A model generated the notes under the pieces. It searched no databases, was not told the DNA's origin, and saw only the letters and a list, made by a program, of their open reading frames with translations. This document shows, one piece after another, positions 36,813-45,264 of a stretch of DNA of 64,000 nt (its first letter is position 1; each line of letters starts with the position of its first letter). The stretch comes from Roseburia hominis A2-183 (GTDB lineage: Bacteria; Bacillota; Clostridia; Lachnospirales; Lachnospiraceae): the NCBI RefSeq assembly GCF_000225345.1, contig NC_015977.1, positions 399,501 through 463,500 on the forward strand. The letters run 5' to 3'. The translations under genes and the position numbers were made by a program.

Positions 36813-36949
36813 GCGTTCGCAGAACGCGCAGCCACAGAATGAAATTCTGTGTTCAAAGGGGCTTGGGGGCGCTGCCCTCAACAAGCAAGCGGAGAGGAAA
36901 ATCACGGAGGGATTTTCTTCTCTGCGGGCCTGTGTGTATTAACACAGGC
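36813..36949 (+). other. Cluster of four hairpins downstream of the relaxase
   Basis: Perfect or near-perfect stems occur at 36813-36827 (GCGTTC/GAACGC), 36833-36851 (CACAGAAT/ATTCTGTG), about 36891-36923 (GAGGAAAATC/GATTTTCTTC) and 36928-36949 (GCCTGTGT/ACACAGGC). None has a long T-run. Position beside the relaxase makes oriT or a structured RNA possible. A reading frame across it (36761-37078) shows no family and is not called. Confidence 0.45.
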
Positions 36950-37017
36950 ATTGCTTGCCTCTTTTCTCCGAAAATGAAAAGAACCAGTGAGAGAATCGTT
37001 AAATTTCACTCACTGGC

Positions 37018-37374
37018 TCAATTCGTTTCAAATTTTTTTGACAACTCTGTCAGTTCTTTCACCGTTTCCTGGGTGTGATGCAGCAGGGTGTCACGCATTT
37101 CTGGCGGACAGCTGGAATAAAGCATTTTCATCTGATTGACACCTTCATCCTCCAGAGAAACATCTGGATTTATAAGTGTATCTAAAGAGATATGCAGGAC
37201 CTTGGCCAATGCTCTCAAAATCAAATAAGAAGGATTCATTTTCCCCTTTTCGATATTGGCGATTTGCTTTACAGAAACATGGCTCAAATCAGATAGCTCC
37301 TGTTGTGTTAGCTCTTTATTCTTTCGGGCTTCCCGCATTTTCTGCCCTAAAGCAGTTAAATCATCAATCGGCAT
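37018..37374 (-). CDS. XRE-family DNA-binding regulator
   Basis: A 118-residue minus-strand protein with an N-terminal Cro/C1 helix-turn-helix (LGQKMREARKNKELTQQELSD; VSVKQIANIEKG; YLILRALAKVLHISLDTL) and a short helical C-terminus. It probably represses its own promoter and the divergent small gene at 37537 from the 160-base interval between them. Its presence near the transfer origin side of the element is typical of Tn1549-like ICEs. Confidence 0.9.
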   Translation of the reverse strand: MPIDDLTALGQKMREARKNKELTQQELSDLSHVSVKQIANIEKGKMNPSYLILRALAKVLHISLDTLINPDVSLEDEGVNQMKMLYSSCPPEMRDTLLHHTQETVKELTELSKKFETN

Positions 37375-37536
37375 AATCGTTCACCTCAATAACATTGTAT
37401 CGTTCTGGTTTGTGCAAAGGAATAACCTAATTATGCCTGATGAACGGTAAGATTATGCTGATTTTTGTAGAGTAATAGGTAGGGATAAACTTGTATTCTT
37501 CGAGAAGACGAAATATAATATTTTAGGAGGTGCAAA

Positions 37537-37716
37537 ATGGACTATATAACATTAAAAGAGGCAAGCCAAAAATGGAATGTTACGCCGCGCCAGATAAATT
37601 ATTTGTGTACATCTGGGCGCATCCCCGGTGCTGTAAAAATGGCGACGATTTGGCTTATTCCTAAAAATGCAGAGAAGCCAGTAGACAGGCGGAGAAAAGA
37701 AAACAAATCTCAGTGA
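37537..37716 (+). CDS. Small excisionase/MerR-like helix-turn-helix protein
   Basis: A 59-residue protein with AGGAGG before ATG 37537. The sequence (YITLKEASQKWNVTPRQINYL, then SGRIPGAVKMATIWLIP) is a typical HTH_17/excisionase-like winged helix followed by a basic tail. Its 3' end overlaps the first operator of the adjacent response-regulator promoter (37713-37732), so its transcription would run through that control site. It could be a DNA-binding adaptor or directionality factor. Confidence 0.75.
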   Translation: MDYITLKEASQKWNVTPRQINYLCTSGRIPGAVKMATIWLIPKNAEKPVDRRRKENKSQ

Positions 37717-37744
37717 GGTTTCTGTGACATTTGGGTGATACACT
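37713..37744 (+). promoter_or_regulatory. Promoter A with 11-bp direct repeat (response-regulator operon)
   Basis: GTGAGGTTT (37713-37721) and GTGACATTT (37724-37732) are spaced 11 bases apart. Six bases later comes a -10 TACACT (37739-37744). It lies 22 bases before the response-regulator ATG. The spacing is identical at 39555, 42905 and 44832. Direct repeats with an 11-base period are typical for OmpR-family regulators, so autoregulation is likely. Confidence 0.7.
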
Positions 37745-37766
37745 GAAAATGAAGGAGTGTGATACC

Positions 37767-38450
37767 ATGCGAATTTTAGTAGTCGAGGATGATCGACTTT
37801 TGAATAATGCTTTATGCTATAACTTGAATACTGCGGGCTATGCGGTTGATTCTGCACTGACAAAATCAGCGGCCGGTAGTTTCTTGACGAAGCAGGACTA
37901 TGACCTGATTGTGCTGGATGTAAATTTGCCGGACGGGAACGGTTTTGACTTCTGCCGGGAGGTAAAAGAGCGCCGCCCCGATACCGCTATTATCTTTCTG
38001 ACCGCAAATGATATGGAAAGCGATATGCTCAAAGGGTATGAACTGGGCGCAGAGGATTATGTGACAAAACCTTTCCCTATGAGCGTCTTTCAAAAGAAAC
38101 TGGCGGTGGTGCTGGGGCGGCTGACAAAACAATATGGTGGTGATACTTATGAGGATGGCACACTGACCATCAATTTTTCAGAGATGAGTGCTGCCCTGTC
38201 AGGAAAGCCACTTACATTCACCCCACTGGAATATCGACTTTTGAAAATCCTGATGAAAAATCCACAGATCGTTTTGACGCGGCAAGTCTTGTTGGAAAAA
38301 CTGTGGGACGCAGACGGAAATTTTGTGGATGAACACGCTCTGACTGCGGCTATCAGCCGGGTACGAAACAAAATCGAAACACCCGACCGTCAGTACATCA
38401 AAACGGTATATGGTATGGGCTATATGTGGATCGGAGGGGCGCTGAAATGA
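37767..38450 (+). CDS. OmpR-family response regulator
   Basis: A 227-residue regulator: receiver domain (acidic pocket EDD at 7-9, phosphoacceptor Asp51 in VLDVNLPDG, lysine in VTKPF) and a C-terminal winged helix (LTPLEYRLLKILMKNP; ISRVRNKIE; VYGMGYMW). I use ATG 37767, which has AAGGAG upstream. It overlaps the histidine-kinase start by ATGA, so the pair is one operon. It is the likely binder of the direct repeats at four promoters between 37.7 and 44.9 kb, and would switch on two ABC transporters in response to peptide antibiotics or similar cell-envelope agents. Confidence 0.92.
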   Translation: MRILVVEDDRLLNNALCYNLNTAGYAVDSALTKSAAGSFLTKQDYDLIVLDVNLPDGNGFDFCREVKERRPDTAIIFLTANDMESDMLKGYELGAEDYVTKPFPMSVFQKKLAVVLGRLTKQYGGDTYEDGTLTINFSEMSAALSGKPLTFTPLEYRLLKILMKNPQIVLTRQVLLEKLWDADGNFVDEHALTAAISRVRNKIETPDRQYIKTVYGMGYMWIGGALK

Positions 38451-39499
38451 ATGTGCGAAAACTTTCCGTCAACAAAGCCTGTATCTTTTTAGCTGTTCTC
38501 CTGCTGGCGGCAATGGTGACGGTTTCAGTGGCTTTATATGCGTTGACCCAAGGTATAACCGCTGTTTGGTATGTACTATTGTTCGGCATCTTTGTGCTGT
38601 TTTGCTCTATTTGTTTTATGGTGCTGGTTCGCCGCAAATTGGCGATGTTCTCCGATGCTTTTTGCAGTTTGATGGATGATATGTTGTCCGGGAATATGCA
38701 GCCGAAACAGACTGTGGAAGAAGAAAGTCTTTTCTATAAAATTGAATATCGGTTGAACCGTTTGTATGAAATCATGCAGGAAAACAAGAACAGCATTGCA
38801 CAAGAGCGGGCTGACTTGCAAGAACTTATTTCCGATATTTCTCATCAGGTCAAGACCCCGATTGCGAACTTGAAAGTGATTAACAGCACCCTGCTTGAAA
38901 ATGAAATCCCTGTGCAAAAGCAAAAAGAGTTTCTTACAGCACAGGCCACCCAACTTGATAAACTGGATTTTCTCATGCAGGCTATGATTAAAACCTCGCG
39001 TCTGGAAACAGGTGTCATTTCTCTGGAAAAGAAAAGCCAGCCGCTTTATGACACGCTTGCCGCCGCATTGGGAGGTATCCTTCTGAACGCCGAGAAAAAA
39101 CAGATCAATGTTCAAGTGGACTGCCCGGAGAGCTTGATCGTTTCTCATGACAGAAAATGGACAGGTGAAGCGCTGTTCAACATTTTGGATAATGCGGTGA
39201 AATATACGCCGGAGGGCGGTCAAATCCGGGTTTCGGTTGAAAGTTGGGAAATGTATGTGAAAATTGACATTACTGATACAGGCATTGGCATCTCAGAACA
39301 GCATCAGGGGGCAATTTTCAAGCGGTTCTATCGGGAGGACATCGTACATGATGTAGATGGAATTGGTATTGGTCTGTATCTGGCTCGTGAGATCGTAACC
39401 TTGCAAGGCGGTTATATTCGGGTAACATCCGAGGTTGGGAAGGGGTCAACCTTTTCTGTTTTCCTGCTTCGAGAACAGAGTAAGTACGCCGAAGAATAA
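38447..39499 (+). CDS. BceS-like intramembrane-sensing histidine kinase
   Basis: A 350-residue kinase with two membrane helices (about 10-32 and 38-60) joined by only a few residues, so it has almost no extracellular sensor. This is the layout of BceS-type kinases, which sense through a partner ABC transporter. The dimerization domain has the phosphorylated His in DISHQVKTPIANL (near 133). The ATPase domain shows the N box (ALFNILDNAVKYT), G1 (DTGIGI) and G2 (GIGLYLAREI). The start ATG 38447 overlaps the regulator stop. Its own stop overlaps an inverted repeat (39498-39521). Confidence 0.92.
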   Translation: MNVRKLSVNKACIFLAVLLLAAMVTVSVALYALTQGITAVWYVLLFGIFVLFCSICFMVLVRRKLAMFSDAFCSLMDDMLSGNMQPKQTVEEESLFYKIEYRLNRLYEIMQENKNSIAQERADLQELISDISHQVKTPIANLKVINSTLLENEIPVQKQKEFLTAQATQLDKLDFLMQAMIKTSRLETGVISLEKKSQPLYDTLAAALGGILLNAEKKQINVQVDCPESLIVSHDRKWTGEALFNILDNAVKYTPEGGQIRVSVESWEMYVKIDITDTGIGISEQHQGAIFKRFYREDIVHDVDGIGIGLYLAREIVTLQGGYIRVTSEVGKGSTFSVFLLREQSKYAEE

Positions 39500-39521
39500 A
39501 TGTCACAGGCTTATGACATTT
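39498..39521. promoter_or_regulatory. Inverted half-site pair upstream of promoter B
   Basis: AAATGTCA (39498-39505) and TGACATTT (39514-39521) are inverted copies of the half-site used in the direct repeats. It lies 33 bases before promoter B. Equivalent palindromes precede promoters C and D. Confidence 0.5.
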
Positions 39522-39554
39522 AGAACCGAATTGTCCAAAAATAATTTATAGCTC

Positions 39555-39586
39555 GTGACATTCCTGTGAGGTTTGGTCGTTACAAT
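39555..39586 (+). promoter_or_regulatory. Promoter B with 11-bp direct repeat (ABC operon 1)
   Basis: GTGACATTC (39555-39563) and GTGAGGTTT (39566-39574), then six bases, then -10 TACAAT (39581-39586). It lies 32 bases before the ATPase ATG. The repeat replaces a normal -35 box, as expected of a promoter that needs an activator. Confidence 0.72.
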
Positions 39587-39617
39587 GGGCTTAACGAAAG
39601 AAAGGATGGTGTTCTTT

Positions 39618-40283
39618 ATGAGCATTTTGCAAACGACTGAACTAAAAAAATATTATGGTTCAAAGCCCAATATTACGAAAGCACTGGATGGCGTAACCCT
39701 CTCCATTGAGGATGGGGAGTTTGTGGCTATTGTTGGTACTTCTGGCAGTGGAAAATCCACACTTCTGAATATGATGGGAGGATTGGATACTCCAACTTCC
39801 GGCAGTATCAAAGTAAAAGGAAAAGAATTGTCGAAATTCAAGGATGAACAGCTTACCATCTTCCGCAGACGCAACATCGGTTTTATCTTTCAGAATTACA
39901 ATCTTGTTCCTGTGCTGAACGTCTATGAAAATATTGTTTTGCCGGTGGAGCTGGATGGTGATACCGTTGATAAGCATTTCATGAATGAAGTCGTGAAAAT
40001 GCTGGCTCTCGATGAAAAGCTGAACAGTATGCCTAACAATCTGTCCGGTGGTCAGCAGCAGCGTGTAGCGATTGCCCGCGCCCTTGTTTCTAAACCGGCT
40101 ATCATCCTGGCCGACGAACCTACTGGAAATCTTGACAGCAGAACCAGCAGCGATGTATTGGGTCTTTTGAAAATGACCAGCCAGAAATTTCATCAGACCA
40201 TTGTGATGATTACTCATAACAATGAGATCGCCCAGCTTGCCGACCGCATTATTCGTATTGAGGACGGCCGGATTTCCGAGTAA
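39618..40283 (+). CDS. ABC transporter ATPase (MacB/BceA-like)
   Basis: A 221-residue ATPase. Walker [10 protein letters not shown] is near residue 40, the signature [15 protein letters not shown] near 140, Walker [13 protein letters not shown], and H-loop THNNEIA. It energises the FtsX-type permease that follows. ATG 39618 is used (AAAGGA upstream and the family start [14 protein letters not shown]). With the BceS-like kinase and the permease it forms a BceRSAB-like detoxification module, probably against peptide antibiotics; the exact drug cannot be told. Confidence 0.92.
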   Translation: MSILQTTELKKYYGSKPNITKALDGVTLSIEDGEFVAIVGTSGSGKSTLLNMMGGLDTPTSGSIKVKGKELSKFKDEQLTIFRRRNIGFIFQNYNLVPVLNVYENIVLPVELDGDTVDKHFMNEVVKMLALDEKLNSMPNNLSGGQQQRVAIARALVSKPAIILADEPTGNLDSRTSSDVLGLLKMTSQKFHQTIVMITHNNEIAQLADRIIRIEDGRISE

Positions 40284-40296
40284 AGGGGGCGAAAAC

Positions 40297-42813
40297 ATGA
40301 CAGATATTTTATTTGGGAATAACAACAGACCTGTCTTGAAACTTCTGGCAAAGCGCTCGTTGAAAGCTCAAAAAAATACGATTGCGGTATTGGCAATCAT
40401 GCTTGCTACGTTGCTTTTTACCAGTTTGTTTACGATTGCCATTAGCTTGCAGACTGCCATGCAGGAAAGTAATATGAGGACAACCGGCACTTCTGCCCAT
40501 GCTGGTATCAAGCGTTTATCCTGGGAAGAATATGAGAAGCTATCATCGGATACAGGAATAAAAGACATCGGATATTCAATTATCATAGGAAATGCCGTGG
40601 GCGATGATTTCAATAAGACGCCGACGGAACTGCGATATGGTGATGAAACTTATTCGGAACTGACCTTTAATACTCCTGATACCGGACATCTGCCGGAACA
40701 AAAAAATGAGATTGCCACCAGTCGTATTGTTCTGGATGCGATGGGACTGCCGGATAAAGTCGGCACACAAATGGAGTTGACCTTTACAACCGATACGGAT
40801 ACATTTACCGATACCTTTACGCTTTGCGGCATTTGGGATGGGGATGCTGTGGCGTACCGTCAAACAATGCTATTATCCAAAGCATATACGGAACAGGTAG
40901 CTCCGGTCATCCACGGGGAAACGGACGGAACAACCCCACCTGTGGGAACCGGTTATATTGATACTGTTATGATGATGCCTACGGCATGGAATATTGAAAA
41001 GCAGGCATTAGATGTGACTTCTGAATATGGTTTAGATGAACGGGTAAGTATTAACGACGCTTACGGAATGGCAACGGTCAATCTTTCTTCCATGCTGCCT
41101 CTTGTGGCCGGTATTGCGGTTATCTTTATTGCAGGTTATCTTCTAATCTACAATGTGTTTTATATTTCTATCGCACAGGATATTCGGTTTTATGGAATGT
41201 TGAAAACACTGGGAACCACCGCAAGACAAATAAGGAAAATCGTTTATAGAAAAGCAATTAAGCTATCTCTTATGGGTATTCCTATTGGACTATTGTTGGG
41301 ATGGCCGATTGGTCGGTTGTTGCTGCCTGCGATTGTAAATATGCTAACTGATGATATAAGGATCGTTACTACGATAAATCCATTGATCTTTTTGGTAGCG
41401 ATTGTCTTTTCTGCAATTACAGTTTTCATTAGCTGTCAAAAACCTGCGATATTGGCGGCTAAAGTTTCTCCGATGGAGGCACTGCACTATATTGAACAGA
41501 CTGGTGGAAAGAAAAAGCAGCGGCGCAGTAAGCATATCAGCACAATGATGATGGCAAAGAACAATCTGACTCGAAACAAGAAAAAAGTAATGATTGTTAC
41601 TTTGTCTTTTGCCCTTAGTATTGTTCTCTTGAATAGCGTTTATACCTATGTGACCTCCTTTGACTTTGATAAGTTTGTGGCTGATTTCAGCCTTACAGAT
41701 TTTACAGTTTCCGATACAACAGTAATTAACAATTATGCGCCATATAACACAGCGAGTGTAAGCCAAGATTTTATTAGCCAGGCAGAAAGTTTGAATGGTC
41801 TTGAAGATATAGGAAATATCTACTTATGGACTTCCAAACAGCCGCTTTCTGAAAACGACCTCGCCCGATTACAGGAACTCTCTGCTTCTTCCGGTGATAT
41901 TGCAAATGAACTGGAAAATTATAGGGTTCGACAGGAACATGGTGTGAATGTATATGGCTTGGATGATTTTCCGGCAGAATATGTACAGGTGTTAGACGGT
42001 GAACTAAACACGGAACAGTGGAAAGCCGGAACCGGCGTGTATGTAACTCCGTTGCGAATGATGGGTGATGGTTCTCTTTACTTGTATAAACCGGGCGATC
42101 AAATTAGCGTGACACAGCTTGATGGTACAAATAAAGTGTATGATGTGCTGGCTGTGGTAAGTATTCCAAGCGCATTACAAACTCCTTTGCAGGTAGACAT
42201 GGGATTAGACTATATTTTCCCAACCAATGAACTTTTGGAAAATATGGTATCCGCCGACCAGCCGGCCATGAAAACAATCTTCAATGTGGATGAAGAACAC
42301 CAGCTTGCCACAGAAAACTGGCTGAAAAATTACACTACGAATACGGACACTGCTTTGGATTATCTTTCAAAAGTGACCCTGCGGCAGACCTTTGACGGGA
42401 TGATCAATATGTACCGTCTTGTGGGCGGTGCTCTTTGTGCGATATTGGCTCTGATCGGCATATTGAACTTTATTAACTCCATGACAACGTCTATCTTGTC
42501 TCGGTACAGAGAAATTGCAATGCTGCAATCGGTAGGTATGACAGGACGACAGGTTAAGCAAATGTTGATATATGAAGGGATTGGTTATTCTATCTTGGGC
42601 CTTTTCGGTTCTCTGATACTTTCCGTTATAGCAAGTCTAACGGTGGTGCGGATGATGGGTGCAGAATTAACCTATTTTACATGGCATTTTACTCTGCTTC
42701 CGGTATTTCTCTGTATTATCCCTCTGATCCTCATTACAGCCATTGTTCCTTTGGTTTGCTATAACAAAATGGCACAAAAAACGGTGGTAGATCGGCTACG
42801 CATTGCTGAATAA
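40297..42813 (+). CDS. FtsX-type ABC permease
   Basis: An 838-residue membrane protein. A first membrane helix lies near residues 28-50. A four-helix FtsX block (about 265-385), a further helix (about 445-465), a large extracellular domain (about 465-700) and three C-terminal helices (about 710-830) follow. The double FtsX layout fits MacB/YtrF/BceB-like permeases. ATG 40297 follows AAAGGGGG, 14 bases after the ATPase stop. The large extracellular domain would bind the sensed peptide and signal to the kinase. A terminator follows at 42829. Confidence 0.9.
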   Translation: MTDILFGNNNRPVLKLLAKRSLKAQKNTIAVLAIMLATLLFTSLFTIAISLQTAMQESNMRTTGTSAHAGIKRLSWEEYEKLSSDTGIKDIGYSIIIGNAVGDDFNKTPTELRYGDETYSELTFNTPDTGHLPEQKNEIATSRIVLDAMGLPDKVGTQMELTFTTDTDTFTDTFTLCGIWDGDAVAYRQTMLLSKAYTEQVAPVIHGETDGTTPPVGTGYIDTVMMMPTAWNIEKQALDVTSEYGLDERVSINDAYGMATVNLSSMLPLVAGIAVIFIAGYLLIYNVFYISIAQDIRFYGMLKTLGTTARQIRKIVYRKAIKLSLMGIPIGLLLGWPIGRLLLPAIVNMLTDDIRIVTTINPLIFLVAIVFSAITVFISCQKPAILAAKVSPMEALHYIEQTGGKKKQRRSKHISTMMMAKNNLTRNKKKVMIVTLSFALSIVLLNSVYTYVTSFDFDKFVADFSLTDFTVSDTTVINNYAPYNTASVSQDFISQAESLNGLEDIGNIYLWTSKQPLSENDLARLQELSASSGDIANELENYRVRQEHGVNVYGLDDFPAEYVQVLDGELNTEQWKAGTGVYVTPLRMMGDGSLYLYKPGDQISVTQLDGTNKVYDVLAVVSIPSALQTPLQVDMGLDYIFPTNELLENMVSADQPAMKTIFNVDEEHQLATENWLKNYTTNTDTALDYLSKVTLRQTFDGMINMYRLVGGALCAILALIGILNFINSMTTSILSRYREIAMLQSVGMTGRQVKQMLIYEGIGYSILGLFGSLILSVIASLTVVRMMGAELTYFTWHFTLLPVFLCIIPLILITAIVPLVCYNKMAQKTVVDRLRIAE

Positions 42814-42828
42814 AATACGCAGACACGA

Positions 42829-42856
42829 AACGGTCATCCGAAAGGATGGCCGTTTT
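42829..42856 (+). terminator. Terminator of ABC operon 1
   Basis: AACGGTCATCC (42829-42839) pairs with GGATGGCCGTT (42844-42854) around a GAAA tetraloop. TTTT follows. Confidence 0.85.
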
Positions 42857-42857
42857 C

Positions 42858-42880
42858 AAATGTCACAAAAATGTGAATTT
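42858..42880. promoter_or_regulatory. Inverted half-site pair upstream of promoter C
   Basis: AAATGTCACA (42858-42867) faces TGTGAATTT (42872-42880), an inverted arrangement of the half-site in the direct repeats. It lies 24 bases before promoter C. Confidence 0.45.
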
Positions 42881-42904
42881 TTAGCCGACAAAAGGGGGCT
42901 GGCG

Positions 42905-42936
42905 GTGACATTTCTGTGAGGTTTCTATTTTATGAT
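42905..42936 (+). promoter_or_regulatory. Promoter C with 11-bp direct repeat (ABC operon 2)
   Basis: GTGACATTT (42905-42913) and GTGAGGTTT (42916-42924), then six bases, then -10 TATGAT (42931-42936). It is the same geometry as promoters A, B and D. It drives the BcrA-like ATPase at 42993. Confidence 0.72.
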
Positions 42937-42992
42937 GGCTATAAGACAAAGGAACTCGCACACAGCGAGTATCATCAAAAGGGGGTAATATT

Positions 42993-43907
42993 TTGGATTA
43001 TATTCTCAAAGCCGAGAATTTGACGAAGATTTACGGCCACCATAAAGCATTAGACAATTTTTCCATACACATTCCGCAGGGGAGTATCTATGGATTAGTA
43101 GGAAAAAATGGTGCTGGCAAAACAACCTTGCTTCGGATAATTTGCGGACTGCAAGAAGCTACTTTCGGGGATTATTCCCTATATGGAATTAGCAGCCGAA
43201 AACACGAAATCCTGAACGCAAGAAAAGAAATGGGGGCCGTGATTGAAACACCGGCTATCTATCTGGATATGTCGGCCACCGGAAACTTAAAGGAACAGTA
43301 TCGTGTGTTGGGACTACGATCATTCGATACCATTCCTCAACTTCTGAAGTTGGTGGGCTTGGAGGATACCGGCAGGAAAAAGGCAAAGAATTTTAGCTTA
43401 GGTATGAGGCAGCGATTAGGAATTGCGATTGCTCTTGTGGGAAATCCAAGGTTTTTGGTGTTAGACGAGCCGATCAACGGACTCGACCCGCAGGGCATCA
43501 TTGAAATGCGGCAGCTTCTTTTGAACCTCAATCAGCAGTATGGTATTACCATTTTGGTATCCAGCCACATTCTCGATGAGCTGTCCCGTCTTGCTACGCA
43601 TTACGGCTTTATCGACAACGGAAAAATGATTAAAGAAATCAGTGCGGATGATTTGGAAAACTCGTTCCGCAAGTCTATTCGAATTGAAGTAACAGATGGC
43701 AAAGCGTTGGCCGCCGTTTTGAAGCAGACAGGCCAACCTTACAAAATGCCTGCTCCCAATGTGGCAGAGATTTATCACAGGTTAAATATTTCCCAGCTTA
43801 CATCTGCCCTGGATAAGTACCATTGTGATCTGCTGTCCATTCAGGAACAGGAAGAAAATCTGGAAAGCTACTATGTTGATTTAATCGGAGGTGTTAGCCA
43901 TGAGTAG
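42993..43907 (+). CDS. BcrA-like ABC transporter ATPase
   Basis: A 304-residue ATPase of the bacitracin/lantibiotic-export type. Walker A is GKNGAGKTTLLR near residue 40, the signature region is NFSLGMRQRLGIA, Walker B is FLVLDEPINGLDPQG, and the H-loop is SSHILDEL. The 80-residue C-terminal extension is usual for BcrA/LanF proteins. It starts at TTG 42993 after GGGGG. The permease gene overlaps its end by 8 bases. Control by promoter C puts it under the same regulator as the first transporter, which suggests immunity or resistance to antimicrobial peptides. Confidence 0.9.
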   Translation: MDYILKAENLTKIYGHHKALDNFSIHIPQGSIYGLVGKNGAGKTTLLRIICGLQEATFGDYSLYGISSRKHEILNARKEMGAVIETPAIYLDMSATGNLKEQYRVLGLRSFDTIPQLLKLVGLEDTGRKKAKNFSLGMRQRLGIAIALVGNPRFLVLDEPINGLDPQGIIEMRQLLLNLNQQYGITILVSSHILDELSRLATHYGFIDNGKMIKEISADDLENSFRKSIRIEVTDGKALAAVLKQTGQPYKMPAPNVAEIYHRLNISQLTSALDKYHCDLLSIQEQEENLESYYVDLIGGVSHE

Positions 43908-44754
43908 ACTATTGGTATCAACATTTATTCGTATGCTGAAAAAAGTTATATTTTGGTTTTTTGTGCTTTGTATGTTTGCATACGGAGTGTATAGTGCATT
44001 AAATATAGCTTCGGAGGCTCGTATAGGATTTGTGCTTGATGGATGCCTTTTTGAGTGTTTACCACTGATGGGGCTTATATCTGCAATCTTTACGAGCCTG
44101 TTTATTGGTTCCGAGTACAGCGATGGTACCATTCGCAATAAGATAATAGTCGGCCACTCTCGAATACGGATTTACTTAGCAAATCTTATTGTGTGTGCGA
44201 TTGCCAGTGTATTGATTTCGCTGTCCTATACCGTTGGAGTTTTTGTAATAGGAAACATGAATGGCGGTGAACTGATAACAGAAACAGCTACAATTTTTTT
44301 GTGCATGATAAGCAGTCTTATGATTTCTGTAACCTTCGCCAGCATTATGACGCTGCTTGCTATCCTGAATACAAATAAGGCAGGCAATGTAGTTGTGAGT
44401 ATGATACTGGCTTTGGTTCTACTGGTATCCGGTTCTTTTATCCATCAGAAACTTGGAGAACCAAAACTTTACGATAACTATGTGACTGTCAATGAAATGG
44501 GTATCCCTACACAAGTTGAACAGCTTCCGAACCCTCAATACATTGAAGGTACACCACGGATTGTTCTTGAAGTTCTTAGCGATCTGCTACCCTCTGGACA
44601 GGCCATCCAACTTGCAGATGCGTTTGACACAGAGGGAATGACAGATGAAAGCATAGCAAATGCCCCTTACAGATGGATGGGATATTCTCTGTTGGTGACA
44701 TTTCTAACTTCTGTTTTGGGAATTGCCCTGTTTCGGAAAAAAGAAATTCGATGA
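43900..44754 (+). CDS. ABC-2 type permease (BcrB/lantibiotic immunity-like)
   Basis: A 284-residue protein with about six hydrophobic segments, the first at residues 13-35 and the last at about 260-280, and the conserved ABC-2 region SLFIGSEYSDGTIRNKIIVGHSR. ATG 43900 is used because GGAGG lies 8 bases upstream; an in-frame GTG 9 bases earlier overlaps that ribosome site. It pairs with the ATPase before it. It is probably an exporter that removes peptide antibiotics from the membrane. Confidence 0.88.
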   Translation: MSRLLVSTFIRMLKKVIFWFFVLCMFAYGVYSALNIASEARIGFVLDGCLFECLPLMGLISAIFTSLFIGSEYSDGTIRNKIIVGHSRIRIYLANLIVCAIASVLISLSYTVGVFVIGNMNGGELITETATIFLCMISSLMISVTFASIMTLLAILNTNKAGNVVVSMILALVLLVSGSFIHQKLGEPKLYDNYVTVNEMGIPTQVEQLPNPQYIEGTPRIVLEVLSDLLPSGQAIQLADAFDTEGMTDESIANAPYRWMGYSLLVTFLTSVLGIALFRKKEIR

Positions 44755-44774
44755 AGAAAAGGCAATAAATTTTC

Positions 44775-44798
44775 AAATCTCACAGGCTTGTGAGATTT
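44775..44798. promoter_or_regulatory. Perfect inverted repeat upstream of promoter D
   Basis: AAATCTCACA (44775-44784) and TGTGAGATTT (44789-44798) form a perfect 10-base palindrome with a 4-base centre. It lies 33 bases before promoter D, the same distance as the palindrome before promoter B. Confidence 0.5.
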
Positions 44799-44831
44799 CA
44801 ACCCATTATTCTGTCGAAACAGAGAATGTCA

Positions 44832-44863
44832 GTGACATTTCTGTGAGAATTGCTTGTTAAGAT
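44832..44863 (+). promoter_or_regulatory. Promoter D with 11-bp direct repeat (small-RNA promoter)
   Basis: GTGACATTT (44832-44840) and GTGAGAATT (44843-44851), then six bases, then -10 TAAGAT (44858-44863). No gene starts within 450 bases. A perfect terminator ends at 44980, so the product would be a short RNA. Confidence 0.68.
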
Positions 44864-44869
44864 AAGCGC

Positions 44870-44981
44870 AAAAGAAACAACCTGCCGGACGACGGCAAAA
44901 GAAAAAAAGCCGTCGTAGAGCAGACAATTTGACACGCCCATTTGAAACGGCGGCTTTGATTTTCAGAGCCGCCGTTTCTTT
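44870..44981 (+). ncRNA. Candidate small regulatory RNA with two hairpins
   Basis: Starting about 7 bases after the promoter D -10 box and ending at the second hairpin, a transcript of about 110 bases would contain stem 1 (ACGACGGC 44889-44896 with GCCGTCGT 44909-44916, A-rich loop) and stem 2 (AAACGGCGGCT 44945-44955 with AGCCGCCGTTT 44967-44977), then TTCTT. It contains no plausible gene. A related two-stem element lies at 556-669, where stem 1 has different bases but still pairs and keeps the A-rich loop. That supports a conserved RNA structure. Confidence 0.45.
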
Positions 44982-45010
44982 GCGATTGCACAAACCAATG
45001 ACGACTTGCA

Positions 45011-45060
45011 GGGACACGGTAGCCGATTGGAGGTTAATTTACCGTGTCCCGTTTGCTTTT
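45011..45060 (+). terminator. Second terminator-like hairpin upstream of the sigma-like gene
   Basis: GGGACACGGT (45011-45020) pairs perfectly with ACCGTGTCCC (45041-45050). GTTTGCTTTTT follows. The 20-base loop contains a GGAGG. It separates the small-RNA region from the sigma-like gene. It may be an attenuator. Confidence 0.6.
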
Positions 45061-45264
45061 TCAAAGCTCACATGATCTACATCAGTTAAAAAAAGCATTG
45101 CTCCTCCTCCGGGCAAGTATAATATTGTATCGGCATTATCGTTCTATGTAATTCGGTATAATAGTGGTTGTTTTTGGCGCGCCAGTTTTCCATCGCGGAA
45201 ATCTGGCGTTTTCTGTTGCCATTTTTTCGGAGACGATCCGGTTGTTTGCCGGTGCCGTTCCCCG

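Noticed and set aside
36761-37078. 105-codon frame beginning in the relaxase 3' end
   Set aside because: It crosses four hairpins and runs antisense into the XRE gene; no recognisable protein.
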